NCBI GenBank assembly: GCA_910579585.1
Contig: CAJTVA010000063.1
Coordinates: forward strand, 1-6,796
Direction: 5' to 3'
DNA: 6,796 nucleotides
Source: an uncultured Christensenella sp.
GTDB lineage: Bacteria; Bacillota; Clostridia; Christensenellales; Borkfalkiaceae
Position numbers and translations under genes: made by a program. Positions 1 to 4,962 of the stretch are shown here, piece by piece. The notes below the pieces were generated by a model. It worked only from the letters and a program-made list of their open reading frames with translations. It was not told the DNA's origin and made no database searches. Within the stretch, counting starts at the first letter, position 1. Each line of letters starts with the position of its first letter.

Positions 1-65
1 AATTTTTGGCAGAAAATAATTAACAAAAAATTCACATAAAAACTGAAAACTTAACAAAAACACCT

Positions 66-153
66 GCTGGTGTGGTGGAATAGGCAGACGCAAGGGACTT
101 AAAATTTCCTCAGAATAGCACCCGTGACGGTTCACGTTCGGTCAATACACGCA
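66..153 (+). tRNA. tRNA-Leu (UAA anticodon)-like gene, probably decayed
   Basis: The 5' half closely matches bacterial tRNA-Leu: acceptor strand GCTGGTG (66-72), then TGGTGGAATAGGCAGACGC (73-91), then an anticodon loop CTTAAAA (98-104) with anticodon TAA at 100-102. A long variable region fits the class II Leu type, and the T loop starts GTTCA (130-134). The total of about 88 nt is the normal length for this tRNA. Several pairings fail. The anticodon 3' strand reads TTTCC(T) where TCCCT would pair. The T stem has one mismatch and two G-U pairs. The conserved A58 position is C (135). The 3' acceptor strand CAATACA (143-149) pairs with only four of seven 5' positions, counting one wobble, and GCA replaces CCA. 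I see a Leu tRNA by descent, but doubt that it folds and charges. It precedes a hairpin and a terminator, so it could still be transcribed. Confidence 0.55.
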
Positions 154-183
154 ATAACGCAACGGGTTGAACCTTCTGCGTTA
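153..183 (+). repeat. Hairpin repeat, copy 1 (upstream of the efflux cassette)
   Basis: TAACGCA (155-161) pairs perfectly with TGCGTTA (177-183), leaving a 15-nt loop that contains GTTGAACC. The blocks AATAACGCAA (153-162), GTTGAACC (166-173) and TGCGTTA (177-183) recur in the same order and orientation at 2717-2753, inside the terminator that follows the permease gene. It lies between the tRNA-like sequence and the main terminator. It may be an extra transcription-stop hairpin or a member of a dispersed repeat family. The shared blocks are seen directly; the function is inferred. Confidence 0.45.
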
Positions 184-190
184 AAGCGTT

Positions 191-222
191 AAAAAGCCTT
201 GTCGTTGTCGGCAAGGCTTTTT
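191..222 (+). terminator. Intrinsic terminator after the tRNA-like locus
   Basis: AAAAAGCCTTG (191-201) is the exact reverse complement of CAAGGCTTTTT (212-222). The stem can extend inward through T-G, C-G and G-C pairs to a TTGT tetraloop (205-208), giving about 14 bp. The 3' arm ends in five T. The A run on the 5' side means it could work in both directions. It would end transcription from the tRNA-like locus and insulate the regulator gene downstream. Confidence 0.85.
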
Positions 223-256
223 GCTTTAATTTGCCGGTCGTTCGTGGTAACTTTAA

Positions 257-287
257 TTAATACGGAATTTTCGCATAAACTTACTAT
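257..287 (+). promoter_or_regulatory. Candidate MerR-type promoter for the efflux operon
   Basis: TTAATA (257-262) and TACTAT (282-287) each match four of six consensus bases and are 19 bp apart, the long spacing typical of promoters activated by MerR proteins. The spacer begins with an imperfect dyad, CGGAA-T-TTTCG (263-273). An overlapping TATAAA (285-290) is an alternative -10, but has no -35 at normal distance. The rest of 223-355 contains no gene on either strand that I can support. The MerR gene is the first in the operon, so autoregulation here is plausible but unproven. Confidence 0.25.
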
Positions 288-330
288 AAAATGCTTGCTC
301 GTTACGCCGCGTAATGAATTATAATGTGCA

Positions 331-352
331 TAAGGAGTATCTTAAGGAGTAT
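331..352 (+). promoter_or_regulatory. Tandem duplicated Shine-Dalgarno before the MerR gene
   Basis: TAAGGAGTAT occurs at 331-340 and again at 343-352, a 12-nt step. The second copy places AAGGAG (344-349) six bases before ATG 356, which decides that start. An upstream in-frame ATG at 314 has no Shine-Dalgarno and would run through both copies. The first copy may be a standby ribosome site or a by-product of a small tandem duplication. Confidence 0.6.
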
Positions 353-355
353 TTT

Positions 356-1156
356 ATGGCTAAATTTAAAGCTATTCCGCAAGGATATATGACGGTTGGC
401 GAAGTCGCCAAGAAAATGGGTGTCACCGTACGTGCGTTGCAATATTACGACCGCGAGGGGATATTTTGCCCGTCTTGTATAAGCGACGGCGGGCGTCGGT
501 TGTACGATGATAAAGATATAGTCAAACTTCATCAGTTACTTTCTCTTAAATCGTTAGGTTTTTCAATCGATGAAATAAAAAGCCTTTTGGTTACTATCGA
601 TACCCCGCAAAAAGCAATAGACGCATTGACGCAACAAAGTATCGTTATACAGAATCAAATAAACGTACTTACGCAAGCTTTACAGGCAATCGAAATATTA
701 AAATCGGAAGCCACGCAAATTCAAAGCGTTGATTTTAAAAAATACGCCGATATAATTGTTAACTTACACATAGGCAACAAGTATTACGGGTTGATAAAAC
801 ACTTCAATAACGATATGCTGGATTATTGCCATAAACGCTTCGATAAGCAAAGCGCACTTTCGTTTATAGATAAATTCAATATTATTTTAGAGGAAGTCGA
901 GCACGCCGTAAAAAGCGGTTTTGCACCCGAGAGTAAACAAGGACAAACTATTGCTAAGGAATTCTGGCAGCTTATAACGGAGTTTACCGACGGAGATATG
1001 AGCATGTTGCCGCAACTGATGAATTTGGCAAACGCACGGGCAGAAGATAGCGGTTGCCGCAAAATGCAAAACCTTATAAACGGTTTTATCGAGCCTGCGC
1101 TGGGTGCTTATTTCGGTAATTCGGGTGTAAACCCTTTCGAGGCGAAAAATGAGTAA
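356..1156 (+). CDS. MerR family regulator with TipAS-like ligand-binding domain
   Basis: This is a predicted cytoplasmic DNA-binding transcription activator of 266 aa. Residues 12-79 form a MerR helix-turn-helix: MTVGEVAKKMGV, then ALQYYDREGIF, then the wing GGRRLYDDKDI and the LKSLGFSIDEIKSLL helix. A helical linker (about 84-120) fits the usual dimerising coiled coil. Residues 145-255 resemble the TipAS antibiotic-recognition domain, including KSGFAPESKQGQTIAKEFW and a following LITEFTDGD. TipAS domains in TipA/Mta-type regulators bind drugs or peptides and trigger activation of target promoters. The start at 356 is chosen for its Shine-Dalgarno; the ATG at 314 would add 14 poorly supported residues. 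The gene overlaps the ABC ATPase by 8 nt, so the regulator and pump are translated together, and the operon is probably both target and source of the regulator. The ligand is unknown, and the TipAS assignment is by pattern only. Confidence 0.85.
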   Translation: MAKFKAIPQGYMTVGEVAKKMGVTVRALQYYDREGIFCPSCISDGGRRLYDDKDIVKLHQLLSLKSLGFSIDEIKSLLVTIDTPQKAIDALTQQSIVIQNQINVLTQALQAIEILKSEATQIQSVDFKKYADIIVNLHIGNKYYGLIKHFNNDMLDYCHKRFDKQSALSFIDKFNIILEEVEHAVKSGFAPESKQGQTIAKEFWQLITEFTDGDMSMLPQLMNLANARAEDSGCRKMQNLINGFIEPALGAYFGNSGVNPFEAKNE

Positions 1157-1961
1157 TATAATCGAGGTCAGAGAATTAAAAAAAAGTTATGGTGAAAACT
1201 CCGTGCTGAAAGGAGTAAACTTAGCCGTGCGTAAAGGCGAAATATTCGCGTTGCTTGGCGCAAACGGCGCAGGGAAAACAACGACAATGGAATGTATCGA
1301 GGGCTTACGCGCATACGACGGCGGCAGTGTAACCGTGAACGGGAAAACCGGCATTCAGTTACAGTCGTCTTCTTTACAAGCCCATATCAAACCTATGGAA
1401 GCCGTAACGCTTTTTGCGAAATGGAACAAAACAGTACCCGATAGCGAAATGCTTAAATCTCTCGGTATACCAGAACTTCGTAAAAAGAAATACGCCGATT
1501 TATCAACGGGGCAAAAACGCAGATTGCATCTTGCGCTTGCCCTTATCGGCAACCCCGATATAATTTTTCTCGACGAGCCGACGGCGGGGCTTGACGTCGA
1601 GGGACGCGTTTCACTGCACGAACAAATCCGCGCGTTAAAATCGCAAGGCAAAACAATAATTCTGGCAAGCCACGATATGGCGGAAGTCGAAGACTTGTGC
1701 GACAGAATAGCCGTTTTAATCGACGGCGTCATCGCTTTCGTCGGAACGGTAGACGAGTTTACCGCTAAGGGCGGCAAACGACATATTATTCGTATTAAGA
1801 CCGTTGACGGACAAAAAGAGTACGAAACGGAAAACATAACCGAAACACTGTTTACGGTGTTGTCGGAGTACAAACAAAAAGGAACAGCCGTAACGGATAT
1901 ACAAACGGACAGAGTAACGCTTGAAGAAAATTTTATAAACGTTATAAGAGGAGGCGAATAA
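1149..1961 (+). CDS. ABC transporter ATP-binding protein (drug/peptide export type)
   Basis: This is a 270-aa nucleotide-binding subunit expected to sit on the inner membrane face and power the permease encoded next. All core motifs are present: Walker A GANGAGKTT (37-45), Q-loop region GIQLQ (Q72), a variant signature LSTGQ (118-122) in place of LSGGQ, Walker B IIFLDE (138-143), D-loop GLD (147-149) and the switch histidine in ASHD (H175). The tail after about residue 205 is a short accessory domain, as in DrrA/BcrA/CcmA-like exporter ATPases. The ATG lies within the end of the MerR gene (8-nt overlap) with GAGG at 1139-1142 as Shine-Dalgarno. The stop codon shares one base with the permease start. 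With a TipAS-type regulator in front, export of an antibiotic or antimicrobial peptide is the likeliest role. The substrate cannot be read from the sequence. Confidence 0.93.
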   Translation: MSNIIEVRELKKSYGENSVLKGVNLAVRKGEIFALLGANGAGKTTTMECIEGLRAYDGGSVTVNGKTGIQLQSSSLQAHIKPMEAVTLFAKWNKTVPDSEMLKSLGIPELRKKKYADLSTGQKRRLHLALALIGNPDIIFLDEPTAGLDVEGRVSLHEQIRALKSQGKTIILASHDMAEVEDLCDRIAVLIDGVIAFVGTVDEFTAKGGKRHIIRIKTVDGQKEYETENITETLFTVLSEYKQKGTAVTDIQTDRVTLEENFINVIRGGE

Positions 1962-2671
1962 TGAGGGCTCTATTCTACGGAATCGGTTTACAATTCAAGT
2001 TTGATATACGCAGTAAAAGTATGCTTATTACCTGCTATTTAGTGCCTTTGATATTCTTCTTTTTTATGAGCGGCATTTTCACGTCGATTGATGCGTCGTA
2101 TACGAAAACGCTTTCAGCTTCTATGACGGTATTTACTGTAACAATGAGCGCTTTAATGGGTTTGCCGCCCGCTGTTGCGGAAATTTACGGAACGGATATT
2201 AAAAAGGCTTATAAGGCAAACGGAGTGCCTATCTGGTTCGGAATTATTACTCAGGCTATCTCTTCATTTATTCACACGGTTATAGTCTGCTTGATTATTT
2301 TCGCCCTTTCGCCGCTCGTATTCAAAGCGGAATTGCCGTCAGAAATGTTATGGTATTTTTTATCGTTAATAACGTTGCTTGCGGTAACGTTGGCAATCGG
2401 CTGTATTATAGGGTTGTTATTCAAACAACAAGCAAAATTGACTATGATAGCAATGATAGTATTTTTGCCGTCCATTATGCTGTCGGGTATTATGTTCCCT
2501 GCGGATATATTACCGCAGTTTATGCAATATATCGCGTACGCCTTCCCCGCGACAATCGCATTTAAGGCAACGACCAATTTTCAAGTCTGGCACATCCCCG
2601 TATTGCTTGCTGAATTTGTCGTTCTTTGCGGAGTTATCGCATTATTATTAAAATTTAAGGTCAAGCGTTAA
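1961..2671 (+). CDS. ABC-2 type transporter permease
   Basis: This 236-aa integral membrane protein is the partner of the preceding ATPase. I see six hydrophobic segments at roughly 21-41, 51-75, 93-118, 129-154, 158-178 and 211-231, the usual ABC-2 layout. A short basic N-terminus carries a likely amphipathic coupling helix (residues 1-20). The stretch LSGIMFPADILPQFMQYIAY (174-193) is the characteristic ABC-2 motif between helices 5 and 6. A functional transporter would need a permease dimer with two ATPases. Its ATG overlaps the ATPase stop by one base (TAATG), and a strong Shine-Dalgarno AAGAGGAGG lies at 1946-1954, consistent with translational coupling. It is the last gene of the operon and is followed by the terminator at 2715-2757. 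Substrate specificity is unknown. Confidence 0.9.
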   Translation: MRALFYGIGLQFKFDIRSKSMLITCYLVPLIFFFFMSGIFTSIDASYTKTLSASMTVFTVTMSALMGLPPAVAEIYGTDIKKAYKANGVPIWFGIITQAISSFIHTVIVCLIIFALSPLVFKAELPSEMLWYFLSLITLLAVTLAIGCIIGLLFKQQAKLTMIAMIVFLPSIMLSGIMFPADILPQFMQYIAYAFPATIAFKATTNFQVWHIPVLLAEFVVLCGVIALLLKFKVKR

Positions 2672-2715
2672 ATTGTAGATTGCAACAATCTCGGCACTCC
2701 GTCACGGTGCGCCGA
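2672..2715 (+). other. Two small hairpins in the operon trailer
   Basis: Right after the permease stop, GATTG (2678-2682) can pair with CAATC (2686-2690); an exclusive alternative pairs ATTGT (2672-2676) with ACAAT (2685-2689). Next, TCGGC (2691-2695) pairs with GCCGA (2711-2715), with an inner CCG/CGG (2699-2701/2705-2707). Neither is followed by a T tract. Together with the terminator they make an almost continuously structured 3' end, which may protect the mRNA or be the remains of older terminators. The pairings are visible; the function is inferred. Confidence 0.35.
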
Positions 2716-2757
2716 AAATAACGCAAGTTGAACCGACGGTTTGGCTTGCGTTATTTT
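2715..2757 (+). terminator. Intrinsic terminator of the MerR-ABC operon (hairpin repeat, copy 2)
   Basis: AAAATAACGCAAG (2715-2727) is the exact reverse complement of CTTGCGTTATTTT (2745-2757), a 13-bp stem. The loop folds again through AACC (2731-2734) and GGTT (2738-2741) around GAC. TTTTCTTTTT follows the GC-containing core (2754-2763). The blocks AATAACGCAA, GTTGAACC and TGCGTTA are shared with the hairpin at 153-183. It should stop the efflux operon before the EFR1 gene. Confidence 0.85.
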
Positions 2758-2774
2758 CTTTTTACTTATATAAT
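2746..2774 (+). promoter_or_regulatory. Promoter of the EFR1 operon, overlapping the terminator
   Basis: A perfect -10 TATAAT lies at 2769-2774. Exactly 17 bp upstream is TTGCGT (2746-2751), which keeps the TTG of the -35 and lies within the 3' arm of the preceding terminator stem. The predicted start near 2781 leaves a leader of only about 15 nt before ATG 2796. The strong -10 and exact spacing support it; the -35 is weak. Confidence 0.55.
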
Positions 2775-2795
2775 AAATAAAAGGTAAAGTTTGAT

Positions 2796-3581
2796 ATGAT
2801 TGGCGTTTATTTCAGCGGTACCGGGAACACGGAACACTGCATAAAAAAGTTTATACTCGGGTTGGACGGCGGGGCAAAGATATTTCCGCTTGAAAACAAA
2901 GCGTCGGCAGAGGCGGCGAAAGGCGCGGACGAAATAGTTTTCGCTTATCCCGTGTACTATTCCAATCTTCCCAAAATCGTCAGGGACTTTATTTGTGAAA
3001 ACTCCGATATATGGCGGGGTAAACGCGTTTTTATAATAGCCACAATGGGTCTTTTCAGCGGCGACGGAACGGGTTGCGCCGCAAGGCTGTTTAAAAAGTT
3101 CGGGGCTTGCGTTACGGGTGGATTGCACCTTAAAATGCCCGACTGTATCGGCGACGTAAAAATCTTAAAAAGACCGCTCGATAAAAACCGTGCACTTATT
3201 AAAAAAGCGGACGAAAAAATCGCCCGCGCCGTAGAGAAAGTAAAACGCGGCAAATATCCCCGAAACGGTTTGGGCTTCTTGCCGCGTATGGCGGGGTTGT
3301 TCGGTCAGCGGCTGTATTTTTCGGGTAAAACCAAAAACTACTCCGACAGCATAAAGTCGGACGGAAACAAGTGCGTTGCGTGCGGTTTGTGCGCGTCCGT
3401 CTGCCCTATGCATAATATCGGAATCGAGAACGGCAAAGTAAAGTTTTTTGGTAAGTGTACGATGTGTTACCGCTGTTTTTCCGCCTGCCCCAAGCAGGCT
3501 ATCACCGTTATCGGCAAGCGCGTCTACGAACAGAGCAAATACGAAAAATACGTCGACGGAGAAACCGATACGACCGTTTAA
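2796..3581 (+). CDS. EFR1 family flavodoxin-ferredoxin fusion protein
   Basis: This is a 261-aa soluble electron carrier joining a flavodoxin-like domain to a two-cluster ferredoxin. The N-terminus VYFSGTGNTEHC holds the FMN phosphate-binding loop SGTGNT (7-12), and AYPVYYSNLPKIVRDF (50-65) is the usual second flavin-contact region. The C-terminal domain has two classic 4Fe-4S motifs: CVACGLCASVCP (193-204) and CTMCYRCFSACP (221-232). This fold order defines the EFR1 family, common in anaerobic Clostridia; a redox role is expected but specific partners are unknown. The Shine-Dalgarno is weak and distant (AAAAGG, 2779-2784), which fits the very short leader. The stop codon is part of the Shine-Dalgarno of the next gene, so the two are clearly co-transcribed. 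A plain flavodoxin is ruled out by the iron-sulfur domain. Confidence 0.88.
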   Translation: MIGVYFSGTGNTEHCIKKFILGLDGGAKIFPLENKASAEAAKGADEIVFAYPVYYSNLPKIVRDFICENSDIWRGKRVFIIATMGLFSGDGTGCAARLFKKFGACVTGGLHLKMPDCIGDVKILKRPLDKNRALIKKADEKIARAVEKVKRGKYPRNGLGFLPRMAGLFGQRLYFSGKTKNYSDSIKSDGNKCVACGLCASVCPMHNIGIENGKVKFFGKCTMCYRCFSACPKQAITVIGKRVYEQSKYEKYVDGETDTTV

Positions 3582-3590
3582 GGAGTACCT

Positions 3591-3926
3591 ATGAAAAAAC
3601 TTATTGCCTACTGCGGGCTCGATTGCGAAAAATGCGACGCTCGCAAAGCTACGCTTAATAACGACGACGCCCTGCGCCAAAAAACCGCAAAACTTTGGTC
3701 GGAATTGAACGGGGCGAACATTACCGCGGAAATGATAAATTGCGAGGGTTGCCGCGTCGACGGGGTTAAGACTCCGTTTTGCGACAGCCTTTGCCCCATA
3801 CGGAAGTGCGCGCTTGAAAAAGCGCACGAAACCTGTGGAAACTGCGCGGAAATGGAAGTTTGCAAAACCGTCGGTACGGTTATTTCAAATAATTCCGAAG
3901 CGGCAAAGAACCTGAAAAACAATTAA
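3591..3926 (+). CDS. DUF3795 family cysteine-rich protein
   Basis: This 111-aa protein of unknown function matches the DUF3795 pattern: CGLDCEKCDA near the start (8-17), a middle CEGC (51-54), CDSLCPIRKCALEK (64-77) and CGNCAEMEVC (82-91). It has 11 cysteines in this short length, in spacings that suggest zinc or iron-sulfur binding, and no signal peptide or membrane segment, so it is probably cytoplasmic. The Shine-Dalgarno AAGGAG (3580-3585) overlaps the EFR1 stop codon and lies five bases before the ATG, showing tight coupling to the redox gene. In this context a metal-binding or electron-transfer partner is plausible, but no activity can be assigned from sequence. The last 15 residues or so are Asn- and Lys-rich and probably disordered. 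Confidence 0.82.
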   Translation: MKKLIAYCGLDCEKCDARKATLNNDDALRQKTAKLWSELNGANITAEMINCEGCRVDGVKTPFCDSLCPIRKCALEKAHETCGNCAEMEVCKTVGTVISNNSEAAKNLKNN

Positions 3927-3964
3927 TCGGCAGTTTATAAAGACGGGCGTTAAACTTTTGAAAT

Positions 3965-4726
3965 ATGAAAAATTGGTTTACGATAGATAAAATCGACGAA
4001 ACGACTTATATAATCAGCGAGTACCGCCACTGGGAAGAAACCCATTGCTATCTTCTGATTGGCGGCAAGCGTTGTCTTTTGATTGATACGGGGCTTGGAA
4101 TTTGCAATATTTACGAGCAAGTCCGCAAACTGACGGACAAGCCCGTTATCGCCGTTGCTACACATATCCACTGGGACCATATCGGCGGACACAAGTATTT
4201 CCCCGATTTCTATGCGCATAAAGCCGAGCTCGATTGGTTGAACGGCGGTTTTCCGCTGTCCGCACAGACCGTGCGGGAGATGGTGGTCGACCGTTGCGAC
4301 TTGCCCGCGGGCTTCGACGTAGCCGCATACGAAATGTTTCAGGGCGCGCCGACGAAAGTTTTGTGCGGCGGCGAAGTTCTGGATTTAGGCGGCAGATACG
4401 TCGAAGTTTTGCACACTCCCGGGCATTCGCCCGGTCACCTTTGCTTTTGGGAGGTCGGGCGCGGATACGTTTTTACGGGCGACTTGATTTATAAAGACAC
4501 GCTGTTCGCGTATTACCCGTCTACCGACCCCGAAGCGTACTTGCAGTCGCTTGAAAAAATCGCGGCTCTGCCCGCAAAACGGCTATTCCCCGCGCACCAC
4601 TCGCTTGATATAGAACCCGAGATTGCTACGAGAATGAAAGATGCATTCCGCGCCCTGAAAGCGCAAGGCAAACTTCGCCACGGCGCGGGAACGTTCGATT
4701 TCGGCGATTGGTCCGTTTGGCTGTAA
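3965..4726 (+). CDS. MBL-fold (metallo-beta-lactamase superfamily) hydrolase
   Basis: This is a 253-aa cytoplasmic metallohydrolase. Ligand motifs run in the normal order: DTG (41-43), the signature THIHWDHIGGH (66-76, with H67, H69, D71 and H72), HTPGHSPGH (150-158, with H154), TGD (171-173, bridging D173) and PAHH (209-212). These would hold a two-metal site, usually zinc or iron. There is no signal peptide, so it is not a secreted beta-lactamase; the family includes thioesterase, lactonase and glyoxalase II-like enzymes, and the substrate here is unknown. It follows the DUF3795 gene by 38 nt, with no terminator of note, and may end that operon. No good Shine-Dalgarno precedes the ATG, and a weak AT-rich hairpin (3932-3937 with 3951-3956) lies just upstream, so translation may be low. 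The C-terminus GTFDFGDWSVWL looks natural for the family. Confidence 0.88.
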   Translation: MKNWFTIDKIDETTYIISEYRHWEETHCYLLIGGKRCLLIDTGLGICNIYEQVRKLTDKPVIAVATHIHWDHIGGHKYFPDFYAHKAELDWLNGGFPLSAQTVREMVVDRCDLPAGFDVAAYEMFQGAPTKVLCGGEVLDLGGRYVEVLHTPGHSPGHLCFWEVGRGYVFTGDLIYKDTLFAYYPSTDPEAYLQSLEKIAALPAKRLFPAHHSLDIEPEIATRMKDAFRALKAQGKLRHGAGTFDFGDWSVWL

Positions 4727-4803
4727 AGGGATTGGGCAAACTCACGTCCGAAAAATACGGCGAGCCTTTTATCGAAGTTATTAAAAAGCGTTGGAACTGC
4801 TGA
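4717..4803 (+). pseudogene. 3' remnant resembling the end of an HRDC domain gene
   Basis: In a different frame from the MBL gene, overlapping its last 10 bases and ending at TGA 4801-4803, the translation reads LAVKGLGKLTSEKYGEPF followed by IEVIKKRWNC. The pattern G-x-G-x-x-x-x-x-K-Y-G-E-x-F-x-x-x-I is the familiar end of HRDC domains (RecQ helicase and relatives), where a helix-hairpin-helix-like GxG is followed by KYG and a final hydrophobic helix. No start codon or preceding HRDC sequence is visible; upstream the frame runs antiparallel to nothing but the MBL coding sequence. I read it as the tail of a lost gene left at a deletion junction. With about 27 residues the match could be chance. 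Confidence 0.42.
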
Positions 4804-4820
4804 AATTATTTGTAAGACTG

Positions 4821-4849
4821 TTGTTTTTTCGGCGGAATTCTGTTATAAT
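4821..4849 (+). promoter_or_regulatory. Extended -10 promoter for the YdeI-family gene
   Basis: TGTTATAAT (4841-4849) combines a consensus TATAAT (4844-4849) with the TGn extension at the correct offset. TTGTTT (4821-4826) provides a partial -35 exactly 17 bp upstream. The start of transcription is expected near 4856, giving a leader of about 107 nt before ATG 4963. It is the best promoter match in the window. Confidence 0.7.
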
Positions 4850-4851
4850 TC

Positions 4852-4869
4852 AAACGTTGAAAAACGTTT
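4852..4869 (+). promoter_or_regulatory. Inverted repeat over the transcription start, possible operator
   Basis: AAACGTT (4852-4858) and AACGTTT (4863-4869) form a perfect 7-bp inverted repeat around GAAA. It begins three bases after the -10 box, so it covers the expected start near 4856. A repressor bound here would block initiation. Since the first few bases are probably not transcribed, a DNA operator is more likely than an RNA hairpin, although a 7-bp stem with a GAAA loop would be stable if transcribed. The binding protein is unknown. Confidence 0.45.
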
Positions 4870-4903
4870 ATTGATTTTACTTCGGATACGGGAGCTTTAT
4901 AAA

Positions 4904-4951
4904 ATGGCAGTGTACAACGCAATCACCGCTTTGTGTATCGATAAGTTTTAA
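4904..4951 (+). CDS. Possible 15-aa leader peptide
   Basis: An ATG at 4904 has GGGAG (4890-4894) nine bases upstream and opens a 15-codon frame, MAVYNAITALCIDKF, ending TAA at 4949-4951. The next gene starts 11 bases later with its own AGGAG. It is not in frame with the YdeI-family gene and is too short to compare with families. Residue content shows no run of one amino acid that would point to classic attenuation. It may couple translation to the downstream gene or may be a chance frame. Confidence 0.35.
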   Translation: MAVYNAITALCIDKF

Positions 4952-4962
4952 AGCAGGAGAAT

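Noticed and set aside
1..60. Promoter for the tRNA-like locus (TTGGCA at 6-11)
   Set aside because: The -35-like hexamer is good, but no -10 lies at a usable distance, so the AT-rich leader gives no supportable promoter.
314..355. Upstream in-frame ATG extending the MerR protein by 14 residues
   Set aside because: No Shine-Dalgarno precedes it, the added residues are not part of the MerR fold, and ATG 356 has an ideal AAGGAG.
3165..3827. Long antisense open frame of 220 codons opposite the EFR1 and DUF3795 genes
   Set aside because: It lies opposite two well-supported genes, has no family motif and no good ribosome site, and is explained by codon bias of the sense strand.
3932..3956. Possible terminator before the MBL gene (AGTTTA with TAAACT, followed by T's)
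   Set aside because: The stem is only six mostly A-T pairs with a 13-nt loop, too weak to call a terminator.
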